From Anaerolineae bacterium (GTDB lineage: Bacteria; Chloroflexota; Anaerolineae; B4-G1; SLSP01), in NCBI GenBank assembly GCA_026645815.1, contig JAPKMR010000008.1:1-64000 (forward strand): a stretch of DNA of 64,000 nucleotides, in the 5' to 3' direction. A model generated the notes under the pieces. That model saw only the letters and a program-made list of their open reading frames with translations. It did not search any database and was not told where the DNA came from. The stretch's first letter is position 1. Every line of letters starts with the position of its first letter. This document shows, in pieces, positions 56,709-64,000 of this stretch. Both the position numbers and the translations under genes were made by a program.

Positions 56709-58101
56709 AGCTTGCCTCCTTTGCAATATTGCCTGTTGCAGTTTGGAAAGTGTGGGCTGTAGTCTCTTGTTTGCTACCCGCCTCGCGCAAATGCGCGGCG
56801 GCTTCCGCCAGAAAGGTGGGGGTGCCGAAGCTGCCGGATTTGAGCACGAGCAACAATGCCCGCTTTCCCACGGTCTGGCAAGAGGGCAACCCAGGCTGGA
56901 TTTCCTCTAAGATGCGCAACCGGGTCACGCCCAGGCGCGCACAGATGGCGGCGGAAGTATCTCCACCAGCAATTGCTAGCCGGTCCAGCGGCGTCTCGTT
57001 GACGAGTGTTGCTGTCAGATTCGCCAGCGTGCCCGAGACAAGACGCGAGACTTCGACCGTGTCAAGCCCGCGGCGTGCGCCTGCCTTTCGGGCTATGGCG
57101 ACGCTTTTGGGGGCGTTGGCGGCATAGAGTAGCGCATCTTCACCTTGACGGAGGCTTGCCGTCAGGGCGGTTTGTGCCGCTGACAGCATCTCCGTGCGCG
57201 TTGCTGCATCAAAGAGTTGATGCGGATCCAGCTCCCAGGTACAAATGCCCAGTCTCTGCAAGTGTTGGATTTGTGCTGCGGTCTGTGGCATCAGGCTGCC
57301 GGAGACAATGAGCACACCGGCGCCGGAACGGGCTGGAAGATTCGCAACCGGACGCGGGGACAGGTTTCCCCACACGTGCGGCAGTTCCTCCCCCAACGCT
57401 GAACTGCCACAAAAGACGCGGCAATCGTGCGTGGCGGCAGCGATGGTTGCCAGGGAACTCTGATCCACCACATCAAAAAGCAGGTAATTGTAGTGCTTGC
57501 ACTGCGCAGCGATATACTGCCGCAATACGGCTGTGCCTTGGGCGATGATGGTATGATCTACCAGCGTGACTTTTCGCCGGGTCTGGCTTTGCAGAACCGT
57601 CACCAGGTTGGATTCCGTCAGTGGATGTATGGGGTCGTTGCGGAACTCCGATTGTGCGAGGGGCACGCCGCGCACATAGTGGATGCCGTTGATGGTCTGC
57701 CGGCCGTTTTTGGGAAAACCCGCGACGACGATGGCGAAGTCTTCTCCCAGAGCATCGAGCATGGCGTCGAACTCCACGCCAATGTTGCCGCGGAATACAG
57801 AGCACGTCTTTTTGAAAAAATGTCGTGCCCCTGCTGCTTCCAGGTCGCGAGTGGCGGCATAGACTTTGGCATAAGCCACCTCTGGCGTATCAAAGCGCGA
57901 GTCGGTGTCTAGAATGCTGACATCTGGTTCGCGCAAGACCGTTATATCTGCGACTGCTCCTGGAATTTGGTAGGAGAACACATCCGTCAGGTAACCTGCC
58001 TTGGCGGTCATGCTGCCAATGTCGTTAGCGCCGGTAATATCATCGGCGACGACTCCCAGGATGGGGTCGCGAGTGGTAGGGGTGGTGTCCTTCGTTTGCA
58101 T
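56695..58101 (-). CDS. Four-carbon acid sugar kinase family protein (DUF1537)
   Basis: About 468 residues of the DUF1537 family (OtnK/DtnK/LtnK type), which phosphorylates C4 sugar acids such as threonate or erythronate with ATP. ILGVVADDITGANDIG near the N-terminus is the substrate domain's DDxTG motif, KKTCSVFRGNIGVEFDAML follows, and IAGGDTSAAIC near residue 405 is the nucleotide-binding GGDTS loop; LKSGSFGT is the last block. ATG at 58101 is chosen; an in-frame TTG at 58179 would overlap the aldolase gene. The usual dehydrogenase partner (LtnD/OtnR-type neighbours) is not nearby. Confidence 0.85.
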   Translation of the reverse strand: MQTKDTTPTTRDPILGVVADDITGANDIGSMTAKAGYLTDVFSYQIPGAVADITVLREPDVSILDTDSRFDTPEVAYAKVYAATRDLEAAGARHFFKKTCSVFRGNIGVEFDAMLDALGEDFAIVVAGFPKNGRQTINGIHYVRGVPLAQSEFRNDPIHPLTESNLVTVLQSQTRRKVTLVDHTIIAQGTAVLRQYIAAQCKHYNYLLFDVVDQSSLATIAAATHDCRVFCGSSALGEELPHVWGNLSPRPVANLPARSGAGVLIVSGSLMPQTAAQIQHLQRLGICTWELDPHQLFDAATRTEMLSAAQTALTASLRQGEDALLYAANAPKSVAIARKAGARRGLDTVEVSRLVSGTLANLTATLVNETPLDRLAIAGGDTSAAICARLGVTRLRILEEIQPGLPSCQTVGKRALLLVLKSGSFGTPTFLAEAAAHLREAGSKQETTAHTFQTATGNIAKEASYDPA

Positions 58102-58157
58102 GGGCGAATTCTCTTGCACAGTCACGGTTTTTGAATCATGCACCGGTGTAGTTATTG

Positions 58158-58835
58158 CTACCGGTTCCTGGTCAACCAACGCCTTCGCGGGCGGTACCCG
58201 CTGTGCTCCAGAAAATCGGTCACTTGGTCAGATGCGACCGGTCGCATAGGAAGCGCTGCGCTGTGTGCCAGTAAAGCCATCCGGCAGGCTAATTCCAGCG
58301 TGTGAAGGCCTGCCAGCGCCTCCTGAATGTTGGTGTCGTAGACCAGGACGCCGTGATTTTCCAGCAGCAACACATTCGCCGTCAGGGCTTGCGCTCCCAC
58401 TGCCTCTGCGAGCGCCGCCGAACCCGGGTGGCAATACGGCACGCGGGCAACTCGCTCCAGGTAATACATGCCTTCCACGAACCAGTCCGAGGGCACCGCT
58501 ATTTGCGCGGCTGAAACCAGGGTGCTGTGTAATGGGGAGGCGTGCAACACTGCATTGATCTCCGGACGCAGGGCGTAGATGGCGCGATGCATGGGGGCCT
58601 CTTTCGAGGGGCGTTGTCCCTGCGGGTGGGTATAGCTGCCATCGAAGGCGCATTCCACGAAATCCGACTCCTCCAGATTGCCCAAAAAAGCGCCCGTAGC
58701 GGTAATCAGAAAGCGCTCCGGTCCAACGCGTGTGCTGAGATTGCCGGAATTAGCCCACGTGAGCTCGTTTGCCAGCAGGTATTTCCCGGCGTCCTGCAAA
58801 CCGCACCGCGCTGTGGCGCTAATGAGATGGGTCAT
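58158..58835 (-). CDS. Class II aldolase/decarboxylase (FucA/OtnC-like)
   Basis: A 225-residue class II aldolase/adducin-family enzyme. SGNLSTRVGP is the phosphate-binding block, the Glu is in RPSKEAPMHRAIY and LLLENHGVLVY carries a zinc His. The first zinc pair, usually His-x-His, reads VLHASPLHST, so the second His is replaced by Ser; the zinc site may be altered. In the tetronate pathway OtnC-type members decarboxylate 3-oxo-tetronate 4-phosphate, which fits the DUF1537 kinase next door, but FucA-like aldol cleavage is also possible. AAGGAGG precedes the ATG, overlapping the GH2 stop by four bases. Confidence 0.85.
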   Translation of the reverse strand: MTHLISATARCGLQDAGKYLLANELTWANSGNLSTRVGPERFLITATGAFLGNLEESDFVECAFDGSYTHPQGQRPSKEAPMHRAIYALRPEINAVLHASPLHSTLVSAAQIAVPSDWFVEGMYYLERVARVPYCHPGSAALAEAVGAQALTANVLLLENHGVLVYDTNIQEALAGLHTLELACRMALLAHSAALPMRPVASDQVTDFLEHSGYRPRRRWLTRNR

Positions 58836-61453
58836 GCTTCCTCCTTAGAAAAGGGTGGTGCAATATGGATAAGCGGTGTATTCCAGCTACTGATATCGAG
58901 CGTACGGATGGTTTCGGGAACACTGTGCCACGTGAGCGTCACACTGCGGCGCTCGCCTGGGAAGAGCGAGAAATGATTGGCATCGAAACGTGCGCTACCG
59001 CTTGACTCTGGGGCGCGGGCATCCTCTAGCCAGATGAAGAGCGCCGTTGCTGCTCCCGTGTTGGTCAGTGTGATGCTCCAGTGGGTCTCCAGTTTTTCGC
59101 AGGTACTGGCTACTGTTGTTGCGGGTACGGCGAAGAGCGGCGCGAGGTTCTCCGTTCGGCTGAAGATATAGCGATTTGCCGAAAGCAGGGCGCCATCGCT
59201 TTTCTTGAGCGTCAAATCGAGGAAGAAGATATCTTCTCTTAATTGCTCTAGATCGAATGCGATTGCTGCGAGGCGTGTGGCAGCATTGGCGGCAGCGCTC
59301 ACAGCGGCTTCTTTTGCTGCGTAGGCTGTGCCGCTTGCACCGGTGATATTCCATGAAAGGATACCTTTCACGGCGTCGAGCTCCGAGTTTGAAGCCCAAA
59401 TCTCCGCCTCGAAGATTGATTCTCCCGCCCAGGCTTGCCGGTCGAAGCGGGCAGCGATATGCACCGGTTCATAGGCTTGTGCCACAGCGTAGTAGGCGGG
59501 TTTGGGGCGGGCAAAATAATCTACCGCGGAGGTGCAGGCAGCCATGGGATAGGGTTCATTGAATTGCCAGGGTAGGGTGCCGCTGTTGTGCCATTTGCGG
59601 CGCCGGTCAGCCTCGATGGCGTAGCGTAAGCCATCCGCTTGCATGAACTGTGTGGCGCGCACGGCGGTTGCCACATCGGGAAGGGCGCCAAAGATACTTT
59701 CCCACATGGGTGTTTTCACCCACCAGGCTGCCGAATGCATCCAGAGTGGATTATCCAGGCTAAGTGGCGATTGGTGCTCCGGCGCGATGACGGTATCCAG
59801 TGTGCGCCGGTTAGTGATGCCCTCTACGCCAAACTCTGAATGGAGCAGGGATTGTCCGGCATTGTAGAGCGTGAAGTGTTGCGTGAGTCCCTGGTGTTCC
59901 CAAGGTCCGTGTACATCGTGCATCCCCAGCGGATTGCGCGCAATTGTTTCCAATCCATTGCCGAATTCTGGTCCCGAGGATGAGGTCGGAAGCCAGTGCC
60001 GGTCGGGGTCAAGCCGGGCAACAGTGGCGCGCAGCGCTGCGAGTACTGGATGCGCCTCATCCAGTGGCCTATCTGGAGCGGACATCAGCTCGTTGCCGCC
60101 ACACCAGAGTGCCAGCGCGGGGTGGTTGCGTTTGCGAGGGATGATGCTGGCGGCTTCGCGCAGCAGCATGGCAACAAAGGCCTCGTCCTGTGGGGGAATA
60201 TTATCTATGCCTGAGCTGGATTGGATGAATTCCTGCCAGACCAACAAGCCCATTTGGTCGCAGAGGGTGTAGAAGTTCTCTTTTTCTATCAGGCCTCCGC
60301 CCCAGACCCGGAGCAGGTTCACATGTGCCCTTTGCGCCAGCGTGAGGAGTTCCTCCAGTTTGGCAGGACGTTCTACACCATAGAGGGCATCGAGCGGTAC
60401 CCAGTTCCACCCTTTGATAAAACACTTGCGTCCGTTGACGGTGAGGGTATAGTTGCGCGCCGTTGGGTCGGGTGTGTCGTTGGGGATAAAGGTGATACGG
60501 CGGATACCAAAGGTCACACTGCGGCTATCCGAGATGGATTCGGGGGTGGTGTGCATCTCGGCGACAGTGATTTCTGCGGTGTAGAGCGGTTGTGCGCCGT
60601 AGCCATTGGGCCACCACAATTGTGGTTCGGCGATAGCGGTTTTCAGTGCGAGCTGCGTTTTGCCCTGCTGTAGATGATATTGGTTGCATTGCGCGGCGAC
60701 TTCCACCCCCTGCGGGTCCAGCAGCGTGAGGGTGATGGCGACCGCGGTAGCCTGTGTCGAATCCAGAGCGAGTTCCGTTGTGATGCTGGCGTTGTCGTAA
60801 TCGGCATTCAACTGTGGGCGGACCCACACATCTTCAAGGCGAATGGCGCCCGTGAAATCCAGATGGACGCTATCCCAGATTCCCAGGTGCACCATCCGTG
60901 GACAGAAATCCCACCAGTAATTCATGCGGGTTTTATGGGTGCGCACCAGGCTTGTTCGCCCGATTTGCGGTTGCTCTAGTGGCGCGGGTTCGAGAACCAC
61001 GGCGAGCAGGTTCTCTCCGTCATAGTGCAATTTGTCGCTAACCTCGAAGGTGGCGGGTATGAACATGCTGCGGTGCGTCCCCAACTCCTCACCATTGAGG
61101 AAGATATGCGCCTCAAAATCCAATCCTTCGAAACATAGACGTGCTTGTCGTTCACGGAGTGTTTCATCAACCACAAAAGTCTTTTTGTAGACCCAGCTGC
61201 GTTGCGCAGCCCACTCACTACCCAGGCTGTTGCGCTCGAAGGTCGGGTTGGGGATTTCGCCCGCCTGCCACAGATCATGCTGCACGCTGCCGGGCACAGT
61301 TGCCGGTATCCACCCACGGGTATCCCGACTGCTGGGCTTGTGCGCCGCGCGCATTCGCCAGTCAAGCCCCAAATATGGCTTGCAGTGCCAGTCGTTACCG
61401 TCAAGAGAAAGCGTACGGGTCATGGTGGGCACTTTTTCCCCCAGGTTGGTCAT
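58832..61453 (-). CDS. GH2 beta-mannosidase
   Basis: An 873-residue family 2 enzyme of the beta-mannosidase type, which removes beta-mannose from non-reducing ends. The N-terminal sugar-binding domain has ATVPGSVQHDLWQAGEIPNP, typical of this branch. The acid/base Glu stands in WCGGNELMS and the nucleophile Glu in LLHSEFGVEGI. The barrel is preceded by an Ig-like domain and followed by beta domains. Start at 61453 overlaps the stop of the GH38 gene by four bases (ATGA); an internal ATG at 61423 is also possible. No signal peptide. Confidence 0.9.
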   Translation of the reverse strand: MTNLGEKVPTMTRTLSLDGNDWHCKPYLGLDWRMRAAHKPSSRDTRGWIPATVPGSVQHDLWQAGEIPNPTFERNSLGSEWAAQRSWVYKKTFVVDETLRERQARLCFEGLDFEAHIFLNGEELGTHRSMFIPATFEVSDKLHYDGENLLAVVLEPAPLEQPQIGRTSLVRTHKTRMNYWWDFCPRMVHLGIWDSVHLDFTGAIRLEDVWVRPQLNADYDNASITTELALDSTQATAVAITLTLLDPQGVEVAAQCNQYHLQQGKTQLALKTAIAEPQLWWPNGYGAQPLYTAEITVAEMHTTPESISDSRSVTFGIRRITFIPNDTPDPTARNYTLTVNGRKCFIKGWNWVPLDALYGVERPAKLEELLTLAQRAHVNLLRVWGGGLIEKENFYTLCDQMGLLVWQEFIQSSSGIDNIPPQDEAFVAMLLREAASIIPRKRNHPALALWCGGNELMSAPDRPLDEAHPVLAALRATVARLDPDRHWLPTSSSGPEFGNGLETIARNPLGMHDVHGPWEHQGLTQHFTLYNAGQSLLHSEFGVEGITNRRTLDTVIAPEHQSPLSLDNPLWMHSAAWWVKTPMWESIFGALPDVATAVRATQFMQADGLRYAIEADRRRKWHNSGTLPWQFNEPYPMAACTSAVDYFARPKPAYYAVAQAYEPVHIAARFDRQAWAGESIFEAEIWASNSELDAVKGILSWNITGASGTAYAAKEAAVSAAANAATRLAAIAFDLEQLREDIFFLDLTLKKSDGALLSANRYIFSRTENLAPLFAVPATTVASTCEKLETHWSITLTNTGAATALFIWLEDARAPESSGSARFDANHFSLFPGERRSVTLTWHSVPETIRTLDISSWNTPLIHIAPPFSKEEA

Positions 61454-63912
61454 TCCGTCCCCCGCTGTTCCAGCAGGTTTACCTCTACGGTCGGCAAGGC
61501 TGGATTGCGAGGGATGCGGAAGGTCTTGATTTCATAGGGATCGAAATTGGCAGTGATGACACGTCCCCACCTGGGCAGATGCAGCCGTGTATGGGTCGCT
61601 GCGCCGGTGCTCTCGTATGCCCGTAGGATCAAGTCGCCTGTGATGGGATCGTCATCTTCAGCCCGCTTGATCACAGAGATGATGATGTTTGCGGCGTCGC
61701 TGTGCGCAAAGGAGGCTGTGAGTGGCAATGTCCCTTGTGGGCGCCCCGTGGCAATCAGCGCAAAGGGTCCGCAGTTGATCTCTGCTGCTTGCTGTACGAC
61801 GCTGCTATACCCGGCAGCGGCGCTCTCCTCCCAACTACCCTGGTGTGGAAACAGGCTGTAGTTGAAGTGCTGCTCGCCCTGGTCAATGAATGCGTAATCC
61901 TGATCGGGGTCCGGTTCTACCGGCATGTGATGGGCGTAGATAGGACTGCGCAGCACGGTCAACCCGATATCACGGACCGTTACATCCACGCTGTATTTGC
62001 CATCGTTGAGCACGCTCAAGCCATAGCGGGTGTCATTGGCGCGCGATGTACCGGAAACGTCTACCCAGCCCTGCATGGGTTCTTCATCACCATCAGCGCA
62101 GCGTTCAAGTGCGCCATACGGGATTTCCGATGTGATCTTCATGAATTTCACATTCACGGGAAAGCGCAATTTGAGCATCTTGAAGTGTTCATGCCAATCC
62201 ACTTTGACCTGTACATCTACCCGGTCGAGTTCCCGGTAGAGCGTGAAATCTTGTATCAATCGCGATTTGCCCCAGGCGCTCTCGACGCGTAGCACAGCCT
62301 TGACGGGACCGCTTTCCACAATCTGCATTCGTTGCAGCTCGAACTCTCCACAGACCTGATCGAAGCGGAAGCAGTTGTGTCCCCACGTATCGCTGGGGTC
62401 GTTGATCACGACGGGACGCGCTGCGGGACCTGCCAGCACCTCCAGATCAGCCACTTTGTCGTAGAGACTCAAGAGGAAACCCGTTTCCGGATCGAACGTG
62501 AGGCGCAGGTGATCGTTCTCCAGCATTGTATCGCTGAATTGAACCGGCGTGACGTCCGGTTGGTGTCCCTCTGTCACCAGACGATAGACCCGGTAACCTA
62601 GCGGCGGCAGCTCCGCCACAAAGCTCAGCCGGTCGCGACCGCCTGCTGTTGCCCAAGAGCGTACACGCTGCATGGCTACCGGTGCGCCATTTTCATCGGT
62701 GAGGGCATTGCCCGGTTTGAGCGCGCCGATTTCCAGTTCGACATTGGCTTTCAGCGCCCAGGCGTGCGGGTTGAAGACGACGATGGGCTTGACGCCTGCC
62801 TCATGGGGAATCGCCATGGACCATGCCAGGGATTGCACCGCATCATTGAAGGCGCGGTCAGCGATGGCGAGGGCTTCGCCGTAGAGCGCGCGGGCATCTT
62901 CATAGGCGGCTTCGAGACTGGTGCCCGCCATGATGTCGTGGAATTGATTGAAGAGCACGGCGCGCCAGGCGCGTTCGAAATCGGCGGGATAGGGTTGCCC
63001 GGTGGCCCAGGCGGCGATTGCCGCCCAGGTTTCGGCGCGCAACAATGCCTGTTCTGCCTGACGATTCCAGCGTTTCATGCCTGAATGCGCCGCATAACAA
63101 CCGCTGGCGTGATTCTGAAGTTCATCACGCACGACAGGCAGGGTCCAATTTTTCGCTACGACTGCATCGAAGAACGCTCCTAGTGTGCTGAACTTGAGCT
63201 GCGGCATATCGGCTAACTCATTCAGCCGGTGAATACTGGCGATATTTTCCTGAGTGGGACCACCGCCGTGATTCCCGACGCCGTAGAAGCAAGCGAATTC
63301 GTCAACGGGCGCTTTCATCTCAGCCGCACAGCGCCGGGCGTGAATTTCCACATCCTTGCCCCAACTGAGGTATTCGAAGGGGATACGGAAAGCCAGCACC
63401 CGTGACCCATCCGGCGCCTCCCACCAGAAGAGCCGTCCTGGCATGCCTTTTTCCTGTGGGCTGGGCCTGAGAAAGACGTAGAAATCCAACCCCGCTTTCT
63501 TGAGCAGCTGCGGGAGCATGGCGTGATGTCCAAAGCTATCCGCATTATAGCCCACACGAGCAGCGACGCCGAATTTCTCCAGGAAGTAGCGCTGCCCATA
63601 GAGGGCTTGCCGCACAAAGGATTCCCCGCCGGGAAGGTTGCAATCGGGTTCCAACCACCATCCGCCAGCGAGCTCCCAACGTCCTTCGGTAACCCGCTTT
63701 CGAATTTCCTCGAACATGCCGGGATCCACGCGCTCAACCCAGCTGTAGAAGACCGCTGAACTTGCGGTGAAGCAAAACTCTGAATCCTCGTTCATCCGGT
63801 CCAGTGCGGAACGGAAGGTCGCCAGCACTTCTTGGAATCCCTCATGCCATTGCCAGAGCCATACTGGGTCTATGTGTGCGTTGCCAATCATGTGTAGAGT
63901 TCGATGTTTCAT
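61450..63912 (-). CDS. GH38 alpha-mannosidase (short form)
   Basis: About 820 residues, a GH38 enzyme without the N-terminal sandwich of the long form at 50915. MIGNAHIDPVWLWQW starts the zinc site, GWWLEPDCNLPGGESFVRQ follows, and the nucleophile Asp is in GYNADSFGHHAMLPQ. YGVGNHGGGPTQENI is another typical stretch. In other bacteria short GH38 enzymes include mannosylglycerate hydrolases (MngB-like), so a small solute is a possible substrate as well as mannan fragments. Start at 63912 is chosen since AGGAG precedes it. It is the first gene of the leftward cluster seen here. The remaining 63913-64000 holds no gene or promoter that I can support. Confidence 0.9.
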   Translation of the reverse strand: MKHRTLHMIGNAHIDPVWLWQWHEGFQEVLATFRSALDRMNEDSEFCFTASSAVFYSWVERVDPGMFEEIRKRVTEGRWELAGGWWLEPDCNLPGGESFVRQALYGQRYFLEKFGVAARVGYNADSFGHHAMLPQLLKKAGLDFYVFLRPSPQEKGMPGRLFWWEAPDGSRVLAFRIPFEYLSWGKDVEIHARRCAAEMKAPVDEFACFYGVGNHGGGPTQENIASIHRLNELADMPQLKFSTLGAFFDAVVAKNWTLPVVRDELQNHASGCYAAHSGMKRWNRQAEQALLRAETWAAIAAWATGQPYPADFERAWRAVLFNQFHDIMAGTSLEAAYEDARALYGEALAIADRAFNDAVQSLAWSMAIPHEAGVKPIVVFNPHAWALKANVELEIGALKPGNALTDENGAPVAMQRVRSWATAGGRDRLSFVAELPPLGYRVYRLVTEGHQPDVTPVQFSDTMLENDHLRLTFDPETGFLLSLYDKVADLEVLAGPAARPVVINDPSDTWGHNCFRFDQVCGEFELQRMQIVESGPVKAVLRVESAWGKSRLIQDFTLYRELDRVDVQVKVDWHEHFKMLKLRFPVNVKFMKITSEIPYGALERCADGDEEPMQGWVDVSGTSRANDTRYGLSVLNDGKYSVDVTVRDIGLTVLRSPIYAHHMPVEPDPDQDYAFIDQGEQHFNYSLFPHQGSWEESAAAGYSSVVQQAAEINCGPFALIATGRPQGTLPLTASFAHSDAANIIISVIKRAEDDDPITGDLILRAYESTGAATHTRLHLPRWGRVITANFDPYEIKTFRIPRNPALPTVEVNLLEQRGTE

Positions 63913-64000
63913 GTAATAACTCCTGGTGTTATTGCGGGTCACAGTTTGGTAACTGCCTTGCCTGCTTCCCGTTCTCTCATGTGTTTCTACTTGTCCTGTC

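Noticed and set aside
58102-58179. Extended start (TTG) of the four-carbon acid sugar kinase
   Set aside because: The extra residues are not conserved-looking, and the conserved domain starts just after the ATG at 58101. Some doubt remains because many genes here overlap.
63943-64000. GTTACC/GTGACC repeat (leftward) as an operator before the short GH38 gene
   Set aside because: Only two imperfect six-base copies, no regulator gene in the window, and the rest of the upstream region is cut off.

Overview
This window looks like chromosomal DNA of a Chloroflexota bacterium, probably of the class Anaerolineae. That is an inference from gene content: large membrane glycosyltransferases with repeated surface modules, a secreted CAP-domain protein ending in an 'IYLPLV' tail, a CDP-free carbohydrate economy rich in GH38/GH2/GH3 enzymes, an rpoC with a long N-terminal coiled-coil insertion, and tandem-cyclase/ATPase/TPR giants. 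Base composition looks moderately GC-rich and even throughout. I see no tRNA or rRNA genes, CRISPR array, insertion sequence or prophage. The 3' half (about 37-64 kb) is mostly leftward; the 5' half is mostly rightward.

Layout. 0.3-8.6 kb: a DUF2207 membrane protein, then two membrane glycosyltransferase-like proteins (GT39 and PTPS-related) with a small VapBC-type toxin-antitoxin pair between them on the opposite strand. 8.6-15.1 kb: DegV fatty-acid-binding protein behind a long structured leader, GH1 beta-glucosidase, queA, a secreted CAP protein and an MFS/nucleotide-transporter-like protein. 15.2-29.0 kb: an operon-like run of nine genes that I regard as the most interesting part of the window: a KamA-like radical SAM enzyme, a membrane sensor with HAMP domain, a MinD/ParA-like ATPase, a small zinc-binding protein, a winged-helix protein, a PrsW-type intramembrane protease, and two giant proteins with tandem nucleotide-cyclase domains, an NTPase and TPRs, separated by a cyclic-nucleotide-binding protein without a DNA-binding domain. 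The sensor and the cyclic-nucleotide-binding protein share an almost identical C-terminal tail. 29.1-33.7 kb: rpoC alone, with its own consensus promoter, a structured leader and a strong terminator. 33.7-37.2 kb: ECF sigma factor with a possible self-recognised promoter, its zinc-binding anti-sigma factor, an SDR oxidoreductase and a bactofilin-like membrane protein.

37.2-42.2 kb (leftward): GNAT acetyltransferase, ADP-ribosylglycohydrolase, chloramphenicol-phosphotransferase-like kinase, a transglutaminase-like protein and phosphoglucomutase, behind a TTGACA/TATAAT promoter. 42.5-46.8 kb (rightward): two GH3 beta-glycosidases. 46.9-63.9 kb (leftward): an eleven-gene carbohydrate cluster with two GH38 alpha-mannosidases, GH2 beta-mannosidase, class II aldolase/decarboxylase, four-carbon acid sugar kinase (DUF1537), UroD-like protein, SIS isomerase, ROK kinase, class II ketose-bisphosphate aldolase, GH5 glycosidase and a GH13 sucrose-phosphorylase-like enzyme. 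Many neighbours overlap by ATGA/GTGA, so they are probably translated together. The enzymes suggest intracellular (no signal peptides seen) hydrolysis of mannosides and glucosides and entry of the sugars, plus perhaps a sugar acid, into central metabolism; phosphoglucomutase next door fits the glucose-1-phosphate made by a GH13 phosphorylase.

All functional calls rest on reading motifs and protein character by eye; no database search was possible.
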